Part shown: positions 52,241-61,411 of the stretch, piece after piece
How positions within the stretch are numbered: position 1 is the stretch's first letter
Layout of the letters: the number at the start of each line of letters is the position of its first letter
Origin: JAAUTT01 sp038213375
GTDB lineage: Bacteria; Bacteroidota; Bacteroidia; Bacteroidales; JAAUTT01
Assembly: GCA_038213375.1 (NCBI GenBank)
Contig: JBBQTB010000008.1
Span: forward strand, 62,001-126,000
Reading direction: 5' to 3'
Length of the DNA stretch: 64,000 nt
Position numbers and translations under genes: made by a program
Notes under the pieces: generated by a model
Told to the model about the DNA's origin: nothing
Database searches by the model: none
What the model saw: the letters and a program-made list of their open reading frames with translations, nothing else

Positions 52241-55200
52241 ATGAACCATTTCATAAAAACCATCATATCGCATGAGCCCGAGATCCGGAATCGTTCATTT
52301 CATGAATTATGTAAAGGGTTACCGGCAAAGCAGCTTATCTCATCGTTTAAAGAACTCGACGAATTTCGAAAAACCACGCAAAACTTATATGAGCGTGTGC
52401 GAGCCAGCATATTCTTGTATGCTGGATATCGGTTCTTTTTAATGGAATCTCCATCTATTCCGGCTATCGGGCGAATCCCTGCCGATGGATTCGAAAACTT
52501 GTTAAAACGGAATTTCGAAAAAGCAATCAGTATTTTTCTCAATGAAATGCATGATCACGGGCCCAATTCAAATATTTTCAGTTGTCTGGCCGAGAGTTAT
52601 CATCATCTTACATTTCAGATTCTGGCCGATCAGGTTCGGAAGAGCGTTCGTTTAAATCGCGGCAATCAATGGATGTTTCGTGTTGGTCATTATGATGAAC
52701 ATCCTCTGAAGATCCATCCAAAAATGCTTCACCGACCAGAGGGCTCGATGCTTTTTCCCGTTCTACAGGAAAAAACTTCGGTACGTATGGATTTGACGCA
52801 CAGCTGTTGGTCGGATATTTTCTTTCTCGGAATGGATTATCCTGAAGGAGCCAGAGTAATTAATGTTTCAATTGATTTGGGTGTATATGGACGTGATAAT
52901 GATATCAAACCTCCCCTTGAATCGTATGTGAGAGTGATCAATGAACCTGTTATACGGTTAACTTCCTTGGATTTAAAGGATACAAAAGACATTACCGACT
53001 TGTCTGATCTATTTAATTTTGGCAACGATTATTTGGGTCTTTTAAAAGCCGCGATCGTTTCATCCGGATTTATTCCTTCCTCTTTCGAAGGGACAACTCA
53101 TAAAATAGAAGACATTCTGGGTCGGATTATTTCTCCTGGCATGGGCATTGAGCTTGTTACAAAGGTGAACGATATACCAAAAGGCTCGCGTTTGGCGGTT
53201 TCAACTAATTTATTGGCATCAATGATTAGCGCATTGATGAGGGCTACACAGCAAACGCAATCCATTGAAGGCGCCCTCACGGAGCAGGAACGAAGACTTA
53301 TTGCTTCGCGTGCCATACTTGGCGAATGGCTGGGAGGTTCCGGTGGTGGATGGCAGGATTCAGGTGGTATCTGGACGGGCATCAAATCCATTGAAGGAGC
53401 TTTAGCAAGCGAAGGCGATCCTGAGTTTTCTATTAGCCGCGGATGCTTGTTGCCCAGACATCGGGTATTGGATGGAGAAAATCTTCATCCCGATTTCGAA
53501 AAAAAATTAACCTCATCGCTTGTGCTTATGCATGGAGGAATGGCCTCTAATGTTGGGCCGATCCTCGAAATGGTAACAGAGAAATACTTGTTGCGAAATC
53601 AAAAGGAATGTTACGCCCGGCAAAAAGCCAATTCCATTTATGACGAAATACTGGAATTATTAAAAGATAGCGACATTCAAAAACTCGCCTCATTTACGTC
53701 GCAAAATTTTACCGGTCCAATAAAAACAATCATACCTTGGGCAACTACCCATTTTACAGAAGTGCTGATCGATAAAGCGAAGAAAGCTTTTGGTGATAAT
53801 TATTGGGGTTTTCTAATGCTTGGAGGTATGTCGGGTGGAGGTATGGGTATGTTTGTAAATCCTTCCATTCATGCCGAAGCCAAAGACAAGACTTTGCAAA
53901 TACTTTGTAAAACTAAAAATGAGCTTTCCGATAGTCTTCCTTTCGCCATGACACCTGTGGTTTATAACTTCAACATTAATCATCATGGTTCATTTGCAGC
54001 TTTGCTTACAAAAAATGAAGCGTTGATGCCCGACGAATATTATGCCATGCACATCCCTTTGCTGGTTCGGCAAAATCCTGAAAAGCTTCCCGAAATAAGG
54101 AAAATTGAAATTGACAAAATAACCGGTAAAACATCTGGTAGCGACGCTGCATTTCCTCTTTTGAGGTCGATTGTAGGTAATTTGTTCAAGTTTTCTTCAA
54201 CGGCAGAATCGGTTGAAAAATTACAACAAAACGAAGAGACTGAATTTATTAAGAAAGTAAATGGTTTCGATTTTATTCAGCATGAACAAATAAGGCAGGA
54301 TCTTTTTAAAGGACGCATCGGTCTTTCACGAAATCGTCTCCCTGCTGAAACTATCATTGAAGACATTTCTTCAGATGACATTACTGTATTAAGCAATATC
54401 TCCGACGATGATGGCACCGGAGCATCTTCCATTGCTGCAGGCCATGTGGCAGTAATGTGTTTGGCAGCCGGAGTTGGCAGCCGATGGACGAAAGGCGCAG
54501 GTGTAATAAAGGCAATTAATCCTTTTGTGGAGATAAACGGCAAACATCGCTCTTTTCTTGAAATACATTTGTCGAAAACACAACTTACCAATAACAAGTA
54601 TAACGGACACATCCCTTTTATCATTGCCACCAGCTATCTAACGCATCATCCCATTGAAAAGGAACTTAATGCAACATTAAATTACGGTTATCAGGAAAAA
54701 ATTTACCTTTCACCCGGAAAGTCAATAGGACAGCGATTTATCCCAATGGAACGCGATTTACGATTTCTTTGGGAGGAGATGCCTCAGGAACAACTCGATG
54801 AAAACAAACAAAAAGTTCGTGAATCTGTTCGTGCTTCTCTCATTAATTGGGCAAAAAGCAAAGGTGAGAGTACTGATTATTTTGACAATACTTCAGCTCA
54901 ACGACTTAGTCCGCTTGGTCACTGGTATGAAATTCCAAACATGCTGCGCAACGGATCATTGGTAAAACTGCTTAAAAACAACCAGAAACTTGAGCATATT
55001 ATGCTTCATAATATCGACACACTAGGAGCCGATGTTCTGCCCGAGGCATTAAACTACCACATCAAATCAGGCAATGCGCTAACTTTCGAAGTCCTACCCC
55101 GAAGAATTGATGATCGTGGGGGTGGACTGGCTCGTATCAATGGTAAAGTGCGATTGCTCGAAGGCCTGGCACAACCACATGAGGAAGACGAATTAGGACT

Positions 55201-55576
55201 CAGTTATTACAGCACACTTACCTGCTGGATAAACATAGATAAGCTTCTCGAAATATTCGGCCTTACCCGTAAAAGCCTTGAAGTAGCCGGCGAAGATGAA
55301 CTGGCAGAAGCTGTGCGACGGATCGCCCGCCGTATGCCGTCGTATGTTACAATAAAGGATGTTAAATATCGGTGGGGTCATGGCCAGGAAGACATTTATC
55401 CTGTTGCCCAGATAGAAAAACTTTGGGGGGATATGAGCGGGCTTTCTGATGTCCAATGCGGATATATGGTGGTGCCACGGTTGCGCGGTCAGCAACTGAA
55501 AGATCCTTCCCAGCTGGATGCGTGGGTAAACGACGGAAGTAAAGAGTATATCGTATCGCTTTGCGAGTTTAAATAA
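52241..55576 (+). CDS. FKP-like GHMP kinase fused to UDP-sugar pyrophosphorylase
   Basis: This 1111-residue protein has two enzymatic halves. Residues 1 to about 700 look like a GHMP-type sugar kinase of the L-fucokinase/FKP group. The nucleotide loop is GGSGGGWQDSGG near 366-376, and LGGMSGGGMGMFVNPS near 527 is the late glycine motif. Residues 734-1111 are a UDPGP-type pyrophosphorylase: HVAVMCLAAGVGSRWTKGAG opens with the LAAGxGSR-like loop, and YSTLTCWINIDKLLE lies near the end. A bifunctional enzyme making sugar-1-phosphate and then UDP- or NDP-sugar in one chain is the likely function. The order is the reverse of B. fragilis FKP. The sugar is unknown. Confidence 0.8.
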   Translation: MNHFIKTIISHEPEIRNRSFHELCKGLPAKQLISSFKELDEFRKTTQNLYERVRASIFLYAGYRFFLMESPSIPAIGRIPADGFENLLKRNFEKAISIFLNEMHDHGPNSNIFSCLAESYHHLTFQILADQVRKSVRLNRGNQWMFRVGHYDEHPLKIHPKMLHRPEGSMLFPVLQEKTSVRMDLTHSCWSDIFFLGMDYPEGARVINVSIDLGVYGRDNDIKPPLESYVRVINEPVIRLTSLDLKDTKDITDLSDLFNFGNDYLGLLKAAIVSSGFIPSSFEGTTHKIEDILGRIISPGMGIELVTKVNDIPKGSRLAVSTNLLASMISALMRATQQTQSIEGALTEQERRLIASRAILGEWLGGSGGGWQDSGGIWTGIKSIEGALASEGDPEFSISRGCLLPRHRVLDGENLHPDFEKKLTSSLVLMHGGMASNVGPILEMVTEKYLLRNQKECYARQKANSIYDEILELLKDSDIQKLASFTSQNFTGPIKTIIPWATTHFTEVLIDKAKKAFGDNYWGFLMLGGMSGGGMGMFVNPSIHAEAKDKTLQILCKTKNELSDSLPFAMTPVVYNFNINHHGSFAALLTKNEALMPDEYYAMHIPLLVRQNPEKLPEIRKIEIDKITGKTSGSDAAFPLLRSIVGNLFKFSSTAESVEKLQQNEETEFIKKVNGFDFIQHEQIRQDLFKGRIGLSRNRLPAETIIEDISSDDITVLSNISDDDGTGASSIAAGHVAVMCLAAGVGSRWTKGAGVIKAINPFVEINGKHRSFLEIHLSKTQLTNNKYNGHIPFIIATSYLTHHPIEKELNATLNYGYQEKIYLSPGKSIGQRFIPMERDLRFLWEEMPQEQLDENKQKVRESVRASLINWAKSKGESTDYFDNTSAQRLSPLGHWYEIPNMLRNGSLVKLLKNNQKLEHIMLHNIDTLGADVLPEALNYHIKSGNALTFEVLPRRIDDRGGGLARINGKVRLLEGLAQPHEEDELGLSYYSTLTCWINIDKLLEIFGLTRKSLEVAGEDELAEAVRRIARRMPSYVTIKDVKYRWGHGQEDIYPVAQIEKLWGDMSGLSDVQCGYMVVPRLRGQQLKDPSQLDAWVNDGSKEYIVSLCEFK

Positions 55577-55768
55577 AAATCTTAGTACTTGGTAATTGGT
55601 ACTTTACAATTATTTGTGTTAAATTTACTCTTAATTCATGGGGCGGGATAATTGATAAATCAATCCCTGATAAGGCAATATTATATTACGTAATCAACTG
55701 ATAGTTATACCAAAACAGATGGGGAAATTTATTTCCCTGCACAGAAGTTCACCTAAAAAACTAGTGCA

Positions 55769-57553
55769 ATGGTTACAAAAAAAGTTAATAAATACGATTT
55801 TGGAGTCATAGGAAATTGTTCTTATCTTGGTTATATTGATACAAAGGCAAACGTAAACTGGTTATGTTTACCAAGGTTTGACAGTAGTTTTTTATTTGGA
55901 TCACTTCTTGATCATGAAAAGGGTGGAGAATTCAGTATTTCTCCTGCTACGGACGATTATAAATCCAAACAGTACTATATCAAGAATACCAATATATTAG
56001 CCACTGAATTTGAGATGGCTGAAGGCAGGTTTCGAGTGGTTGATTTTGCACCTCGTTTTTATCAATACGAACGTTATTTTAAGCCGTTAATGCTATTCCG
56101 AAAAATAGAACTGCTCGAAGGCAATCCTTTTATCTCAGTAGTATGCCGTCCCGTGGGCGATTATGGCTCAATGATACCTGAAACTGTGGGGGGCAGCAAT
56201 CATATTCGTTTTTTGAATTTTAATACGCAGGTTCGCCTTACCACCGACATACCTTTAGGTTATATTTTAAGTAAAAAATCGTTTGTTCTAACCGAAACAA
56301 AATATGCTGTATTTAGTTATGGCGTACCTCTGGAAGCGCCGCTGGCTGAAACTACTGAGTCGTTTCTTACTAAAACTAAAAAGTATTGGACCGATTGGGT
56401 AAAGGCTACTTCCGTTCCTAATATTTATCAGGATGAGGTAATTCGTTCTGCATTAGTGTTAAAGCTTCATCAATACGAAGATACAGGAGCTGTGATAGCT
56501 TCCGGAACAACCAGTTTACCCGAATTTAACGGCTCGCAGCGTACTTGGGATTACCGTTACTGCTGGATGCGTGATACATATTATACTCTAAACGCTTTTA
56601 ATAATATCGGGCACTTTGAAGAATTGGAGAGTTACTTTCAATTTATTCAAAATATTATAATGAATGAAAAGCAACAAATAAAGCCCTTGTATACCATTCT
56701 TGGCGATAGGGTTCCTAACGAAAAAATATTGCTTCTTGACGGATATCAGCATAACAAGCCTGTTAGAACAGGAAATAACGCCATTGATCAGGTTCAGAAC
56801 GATGTATATGGTCAGATTCTGATTAGTTTATTGCCATTATTTATTGATAAACGTCTGAATTATATTGATCGGAAAAAAACCGAATTCATTACCGAATGGC
56901 TTCTCGATCGTATAGAAGAATATATGGACATTCCTGACTCAGGACTTTGGGAATTCGGAACAACAAATCAATTTCATTGTTACACATATTTGTTTCATTG
57001 GGCAGGGTGCAGGGCTGCTGCCAAAATTGGCAGGTTTATTGATAGTGATAGATTAATAAGAAAGGCGGAATCACTAACCAGACAATCGATTCTATTTATC
57101 GAAAAATGCTACAGTCCAACAAAACTGGCTTATACTCAGGCAGTAGGTAATGAACATCTGGACGCAAGTAATTTGCAACTGATACTTATGAGTTACCTTA
57201 ACCCGGGAAGCGATATAGCTATGAACCATTTAAAAGCACACGAAAAGGAGTTGTTCAGAGACGATAATTTATTTTTTAGATACACCCGTGACGATTTAGG
57301 AAAGGCTGAAACTTCATTTCTAATTTGCGGTTTTTGGTATGCCGAGACGCTTGCAGCCACAGGACGGCTAGACAAGGCACAAGAAATAATTGAAAAACTT
57401 CTGAAGTGTTCCAATCATTTAGGCTTATTTAGTGAGGATGCCGACGAAAACTTCGGACAATGGGGTAATTTTCCACAAACATATAGCCATGTGGGATTGG
57501 TAAACGCCATTTATAAATTATCCATGAAGATTGATAAACCCATTTTTTTGTAA
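55769..57553 (+). CDS. GH15 glucoamylase/trehalase-like enzyme
   Basis: A 594-residue cytosolic GH15 enzyme without signal peptide. The N-terminal domain has GVIGNCSYLGYIDTKANVNWLCLPRFDS, and the catalytic barrel contains TTSLPEFNGSQRTWDYRYCWMRDTYYTLNAF, where the general acid Glu and Trp-Asp-Arg pattern are found. The base Glu is in IPDSGLWEFGT or near the C terminus (LFSEDADENFGQWGNFPQTYSHVGL). Relatives hydrolyse alpha-glucans or trehalose. It lies 3 bases from the trehalose synthesis gene, a common pairing, so trehalase-like or glucan turnover during stress is plausible. Confidence 0.9.
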   Translation: MVTKKVNKYDFGVIGNCSYLGYIDTKANVNWLCLPRFDSSFLFGSLLDHEKGGEFSISPATDDYKSKQYYIKNTNILATEFEMAEGRFRVVDFAPRFYQYERYFKPLMLFRKIELLEGNPFISVVCRPVGDYGSMIPETVGGSNHIRFLNFNTQVRLTTDIPLGYILSKKSFVLTETKYAVFSYGVPLEAPLAETTESFLTKTKKYWTDWVKATSVPNIYQDEVIRSALVLKLHQYEDTGAVIASGTTSLPEFNGSQRTWDYRYCWMRDTYYTLNAFNNIGHFEELESYFQFIQNIIMNEKQQIKPLYTILGDRVPNEKILLLDGYQHNKPVRTGNNAIDQVQNDVYGQILISLLPLFIDKRLNYIDRKKTEFITEWLLDRIEEYMDIPDSGLWEFGTTNQFHCYTYLFHWAGCRAAAKIGRFIDSDRLIRKAESLTRQSILFIEKCYSPTKLAYTQAVGNEHLDASNLQLILMSYLNPGSDIAMNHLKAHEKELFRDDNLFFRYTRDDLGKAETSFLICGFWYAETLAATGRLDKAQEIIEKLLKCSNHLGLFSEDADENFGQWGNFPQTYSHVGLVNAIYKLSMKIDKPIFL

Positions 57554-57556
57554 ACC

Positions 57557-59764
57557 ATGAAAACTTTTAGCGAACTGAGTTATAACAGGCTGGTAATTAT
57601 TGCCTACCGATTACCGTTTAAGCTTGTGAAAAAGGGAAATGTTAATATAGCGGTCCAAAATGCCGGAGGTTTAGTTTCGGCCATTCTTTCGCTATCAGAA
57701 AAGATGAATATTAGTTCTGGTAGTGACTCGAAAATACTTTGGATTGGTACTGGTGAAAAACAGCTTGGGAAGGAAAATATCAACCCAAAATTTGATCTTC
57801 TTCCTGTGGAAATTCCCGATCAAATAAACGATGAGTATTATGGGGGATTTTGCAACGATACTATCTGGCCTCTGTTTCATTATTTTCCATCGCTTACCGT
57901 CTACAATCCAACTTATTATGAGTCGTATGCTAAAGCGAATCAAATTTTTGCCGATACACTCAAAGATGTAATCAAACCAGGCGATTTCATTTGGGTACAC
58001 GATTACCAATTGTTTCATTTACCTTCACTTATACGAAGTTATTTTCCTGATGCCAAGATTGGTTTTTTCCTTCATATTCCATTTCCTTCCTCGGAACTTT
58101 TCCGGCATCTGCCCCGTACATGGCGCGAGTCAATCCTGAAAGGAATTATAGGGGCCGACCTAATTGGATTTCATACCAATGACTATACTCAGCATTTTAT
58201 CAAATCTGTTAAAAGGACACTTGGTTGCGAAATAAATCAAAATTACATCTACGTAGAGGATAGGATATGTAAGGTAGATGCATTCCCGATTGGTATCGAT
58301 TTTGATAAGTTTCACGAGGCTTGTTCTTTACCAAAGGTGCTTAAAGAAAAGGAACGATTAAAGAAGCAATTAAAGGGTAAAAAGCTAATTTTTTCGGTAG
58401 ATCGGTTGGATTACACCAAAGGTTTCTTATATCGGCTGCTCGCTTATGAGCGTTTTCTGGAAAAATACCCAAAATGGCATCAAAAGTCTGTTTTTAATAT
58501 GGTCGTGGTTCCGTCAAGAGACAATATTGATCGGTATCGGGATATAAAAAAGGAAATTGAAGCCACCGTTGGCCGGATAAATGGAAACTATAGTAACTTG
58601 GCCTGGAGACCATTAATATATCAGTATAAATCACTGTCATTTGAGGAACTTATAGCTCTTTATGATATAAGTGACGTAGGATTAATAACTCCGCTGCGCG
58701 ATGGAATGAATCTGGTTGCAAAGGAATATGTGGCGTGTCAAAAAGAAAACAATGGAATGCTGGTTTTAAGCGAGATGGCTGGCGCCGCGGTGGAGCTTAA
58801 CGAAGCTATTATAATTAATCCAACCGATGTGGAAGAAACAGCTGATGCTATAGACAAAGCGCTTGGCCTCCCTCAAAAGGAAAAGGAGCAAAAAATACAT
58901 AAAATGCAGAACCGGCTAAGTCGTTACAATGTTTTTACATGGGCGACCGATTTTTTTAATCAGGCAGAAGATGTTACAGACAAACAAAAACAAATGAAAG
59001 TGAATTTTTTAGAACCTCATGCTTTAACCGATATACGATCAACGTATTGTAAAACTGGTAAACGAGTGATATTTATTGATTATGACGGCACCTTAATACC
59101 ATTATCAAAATATCCGGATATGGCAATTTTGAACGAAAGGGCGGGAAACACCATTAAAAAACTGATTGACGACACAAGAAATAAAGTAATCATTATCAGT
59201 GGCAGGGAATGTGAATTTCTTGAAAGGCAGTTTGAAGGTCTTGATGTGACACTTGTTGCCGAGCATGGCTATTTTGTAAAAAATCCCAAAAAGGATTGGA
59301 TAACAAAAAACTCCGTAGATCTGGCCTGGAAAGAAAAATTTTTACCTATTATGAATGAGTATGTTGACCGTTGCAATGGATCGATGATTGAAGAAAAACA
59401 TGCCTCAATAGCTTGGCATTACCGAAATGCCGATGAAGGAATTGCTTCCATACGTATTAATGAACTAAAGGACGATTTGACGGAAATTTTAAAGACCGAC
59501 TCAAAACTTCAGGTGCTGGAAGGGAATAAGGTGCTGGAAATTAAAAGTGTACTTTATGATAAGGGTACGGCAGCTCTCGAATTTCTAAATAAAAAAAAAT
59601 ACGATTTCATTATGGCTATTGGCGATGATAAAACGGACGAAGATTTATTCAATGTAATACCTGAATATGGATTCACCATTAAAATTGGAACTAATCCATC
59701 CAAAGCCAAATTCAATTTAAAAAGGCAATCCCAAATTTATGAGATTTTGGAATTTTTATGCTAA
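57557..59764 (+). CDS. bifunctional trehalose-6-phosphate synthase/phosphatase
   Basis: The 735-residue protein makes trehalose from UDP-glucose and glucose-6-phosphate. Residues 1 to about 480 form a GT20 (OtsA) domain with NVNIAVQNAGGLVSAIL, WVHDYQLFHLP, IGFFLHIPFPSSELFRHLP and LITPLRDGMNLVAKEYVACQ. Residues about 495-735 are a HAD-type OtsB phosphatase with the catalytic DxDGT motif in VIFIDYDGTLIPL and VIIISGRECEFLERQF. Joined OtsA-OtsB proteins are typical of Bacteroidota and plants. It follows the GH15 gene by 3 bases. The GalU-like gene upstream can supply UDP-glucose. Confidence 0.95.
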   Translation: MKTFSELSYNRLVIIAYRLPFKLVKKGNVNIAVQNAGGLVSAILSLSEKMNISSGSDSKILWIGTGEKQLGKENINPKFDLLPVEIPDQINDEYYGGFCNDTIWPLFHYFPSLTVYNPTYYESYAKANQIFADTLKDVIKPGDFIWVHDYQLFHLPSLIRSYFPDAKIGFFLHIPFPSSELFRHLPRTWRESILKGIIGADLIGFHTNDYTQHFIKSVKRTLGCEINQNYIYVEDRICKVDAFPIGIDFDKFHEACSLPKVLKEKERLKKQLKGKKLIFSVDRLDYTKGFLYRLLAYERFLEKYPKWHQKSVFNMVVVPSRDNIDRYRDIKKEIEATVGRINGNYSNLAWRPLIYQYKSLSFEELIALYDISDVGLITPLRDGMNLVAKEYVACQKENNGMLVLSEMAGAAVELNEAIIINPTDVEETADAIDKALGLPQKEKEQKIHKMQNRLSRYNVFTWATDFFNQAEDVTDKQKQMKVNFLEPHALTDIRSTYCKTGKRVIFIDYDGTLIPLSKYPDMAILNERAGNTIKKLIDDTRNKVIIISGRECEFLERQFEGLDVTLVAEHGYFVKNPKKDWITKNSVDLAWKEKFLPIMNEYVDRCNGSMIEEKHASIAWHYRNADEGIASIRINELKDDLTEILKTDSKLQVLEGNKVLEIKSVLYDKGTAALEFLNKKKYDFIMAIGDDKTDEDLFNVIPEYGFTIKIGTNPSKAKFNLKRQSQIYEILEFLC

Positions 59765-59946
59765 TAAATTCACTGGCAAAAAGATGATGGTGTGAGTCCA
59801 CCTATAAATTCCTTGAAATATACCTAAAAAATGGTATGCAATATACCAATTGTATGGTATTTTCATTTCAAGTTATAATACCGAATTTTGACAAAGCGAA
59901 AATGTCAATATCAATTGAAAACCCAATTCCATTAAAAACCTAATTT

Positions 59947-61248
59947 ATGTCAGCATCAAATTACCGTTTTGAAACTTTGCAGTTACACGCAGGTCAGGAA
60001 GTAGATCCAACAACCAAATCGAGGGCTGTACCTATTTATCAAACTACGTCATACGTTTTTGATAGCTCCGAACACGCAGCAAAACTTTTTGGTTTACAAG
60101 AGTTTGGAAACATCTATACTCGTTTGATGAACCCCACAACCGATGTGTTTGAAAAGCGTATCGCGGCTCTCGAAGGAGGGGTAGCAGCTCTGGCAACTGC
60201 ATCAGGTCAGGCCGCCCAGTTTATAGCATTAACCAACATCCTTGGCAACGGGGATAATTTTGTGTCAACTTCTTACCTGTATGGAGGAACCTATAATCAG
60301 TTTAAAGTACAATTCAAACGTTTAGGCATACAAGTTAAATTTGTTGATGGAGATGCTCCTTCTGATTTTGAAAAATTGATTGACGATAAAACAAAAGCTA
60401 TTTACCTCGAAACCATTGGTAACCCAAAGTTTAATATCCCTGATTTTGATGCAATAGCTGCAATAGCCAAAAAACATTCCATTCCTTTAGTGGTTGATAA
60501 TACGTTTGGTGCCGCAGGATATTTATTTCGTCCTATCGAGCATGGCGCCAACATTGTGGTGGAGTCGGCCACAAAATGGATTGGTGGACATGGAACCAGC
60601 ATTGGAGGCGTAATTGTGGATGCAGGCAATTTCAATTGGGCCAATGGTAAATTTCCTCAATTCACGGAGCCTTCCGAAGGGTATCATGGTCTTATATTTT
60701 GGAATGTTTTCGGTAGCCCGGGCCCTTTCGGAAACATAGCTTTTATTATCCGGGCCCGTGTAGAAGGTTTGCGCGATTATGGATCGTCATTAAGTCCATT
60801 TAATGCTTTTTTACTAATTCAAGGTCTCGAAACCTTATCTCTAAGGGTGCAACGCCATGTAGACAATGCTCTTGAACTTGCACAATGGCTCGAAAAACAG
60901 CCTAAGGTTGAAAAGGTATATTACCCGGGATTGCCGAATAGTCCCTACCATGACTTGGCAAAAAAATATCTGAAACATGGATTTGGTGGTGTGCTTTCAT
61001 TTAAGGTAAAAGCAGGAAAAGAGGCTGCCGATAAAGTCATTAACAATGTGAAATTAATTAGTCACCTTGCGAATGTTGGCGATGCAAAAACACTCATTAT
61101 TCACCCTGCATCCACTACCCATCAGCAGCTTTCGGAAAAGGACCAGATAAGTTCCGGCGTTATTCCGGGTGTGCTTAGAATATCTGTTGGTATTGAAAAT
61201 ATTGAAGATATTAAGGCCGATCTTCAACAGGCATTAGACCTGGTTTAA
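59947..61248 (+). CDS. metY: O-acetylhomoserine aminocarboxypropyltransferase
   Basis: MetY joins O-acetylhomoserine and sulfide to homocysteine in methionine synthesis. It is a PLP enzyme of the Cys/Met gamma-synthase family. The 433-residue chain starts YRFETLQLHAGQEVDPTTKSRAVPIYQTTSYVFD. The PLP-binding lysine is in VVESATKWIGGHGTSIGG near residue 209, and FTSLYGGTYNQ-type loops and the NVGDAKTLIIHPASTTHQQL ending are conserved. No riboswitch is apparent in the 182-base upstream gap. The gene is monocistronic and converges on a sensor kinase gene. Confidence 0.95.
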   Translation: MSASNYRFETLQLHAGQEVDPTTKSRAVPIYQTTSYVFDSSEHAAKLFGLQEFGNIYTRLMNPTTDVFEKRIAALEGGVAALATASGQAAQFIALTNILGNGDNFVSTSYLYGGTYNQFKVQFKRLGIQVKFVDGDAPSDFEKLIDDKTKAIYLETIGNPKFNIPDFDAIAAIAKKHSIPLVVDNTFGAAGYLFRPIEHGANIVVESATKWIGGHGTSIGGVIVDAGNFNWANGKFPQFTEPSEGYHGLIFWNVFGSPGPFGNIAFIIRARVEGLRDYGSSLSPFNAFLLIQGLETLSLRVQRHVDNALELAQWLEKQPKVEKVYYPGLPNSPYHDLAKKYLKHGFGGVLSFKVKAGKEAADKVINNVKLISHLANVGDAKTLIIHPASTTHQQLSEKDQISSGVIPGVLRISVGIENIEDIKADLQQALDLV

Positions 61249-61305
61249 AGTATTAAAAATATAGTAGTTTTTTACATTAGAAGAATATTCCATATTTGAT
61301 TTATT

Positions 61306-61361
61306 CAACCTTATTACCTTATTTATTAACCAATTAAATGGGTAATAGGGTTATAAGGTTG
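61306..61361. terminator. convergent-gene hairpin between metY and the sensor kinase
   Basis: CAACCTTAT (61306-61314) and ATAAGGTTG (61353-61361) are exact complements, with a further ATTACC/GGTAAT pair inside. It lies between convergent genes and may stop both transcripts, although T runs are short. Confidence 0.4.
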
Positions 61362-61411
61362 TTCTTAGTTCAGCTATAATTAAAAACATGATTGTTTCAT
61401 ATACTTTACCG

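Noticed and set aside
59765..59946. SAM riboswitch upstream of metY
   Set aside because: The gap is short and AT-rich and lacks the stacked conserved helices of a SAM riboswitch; only a small ATGGTAT repeat is visible.
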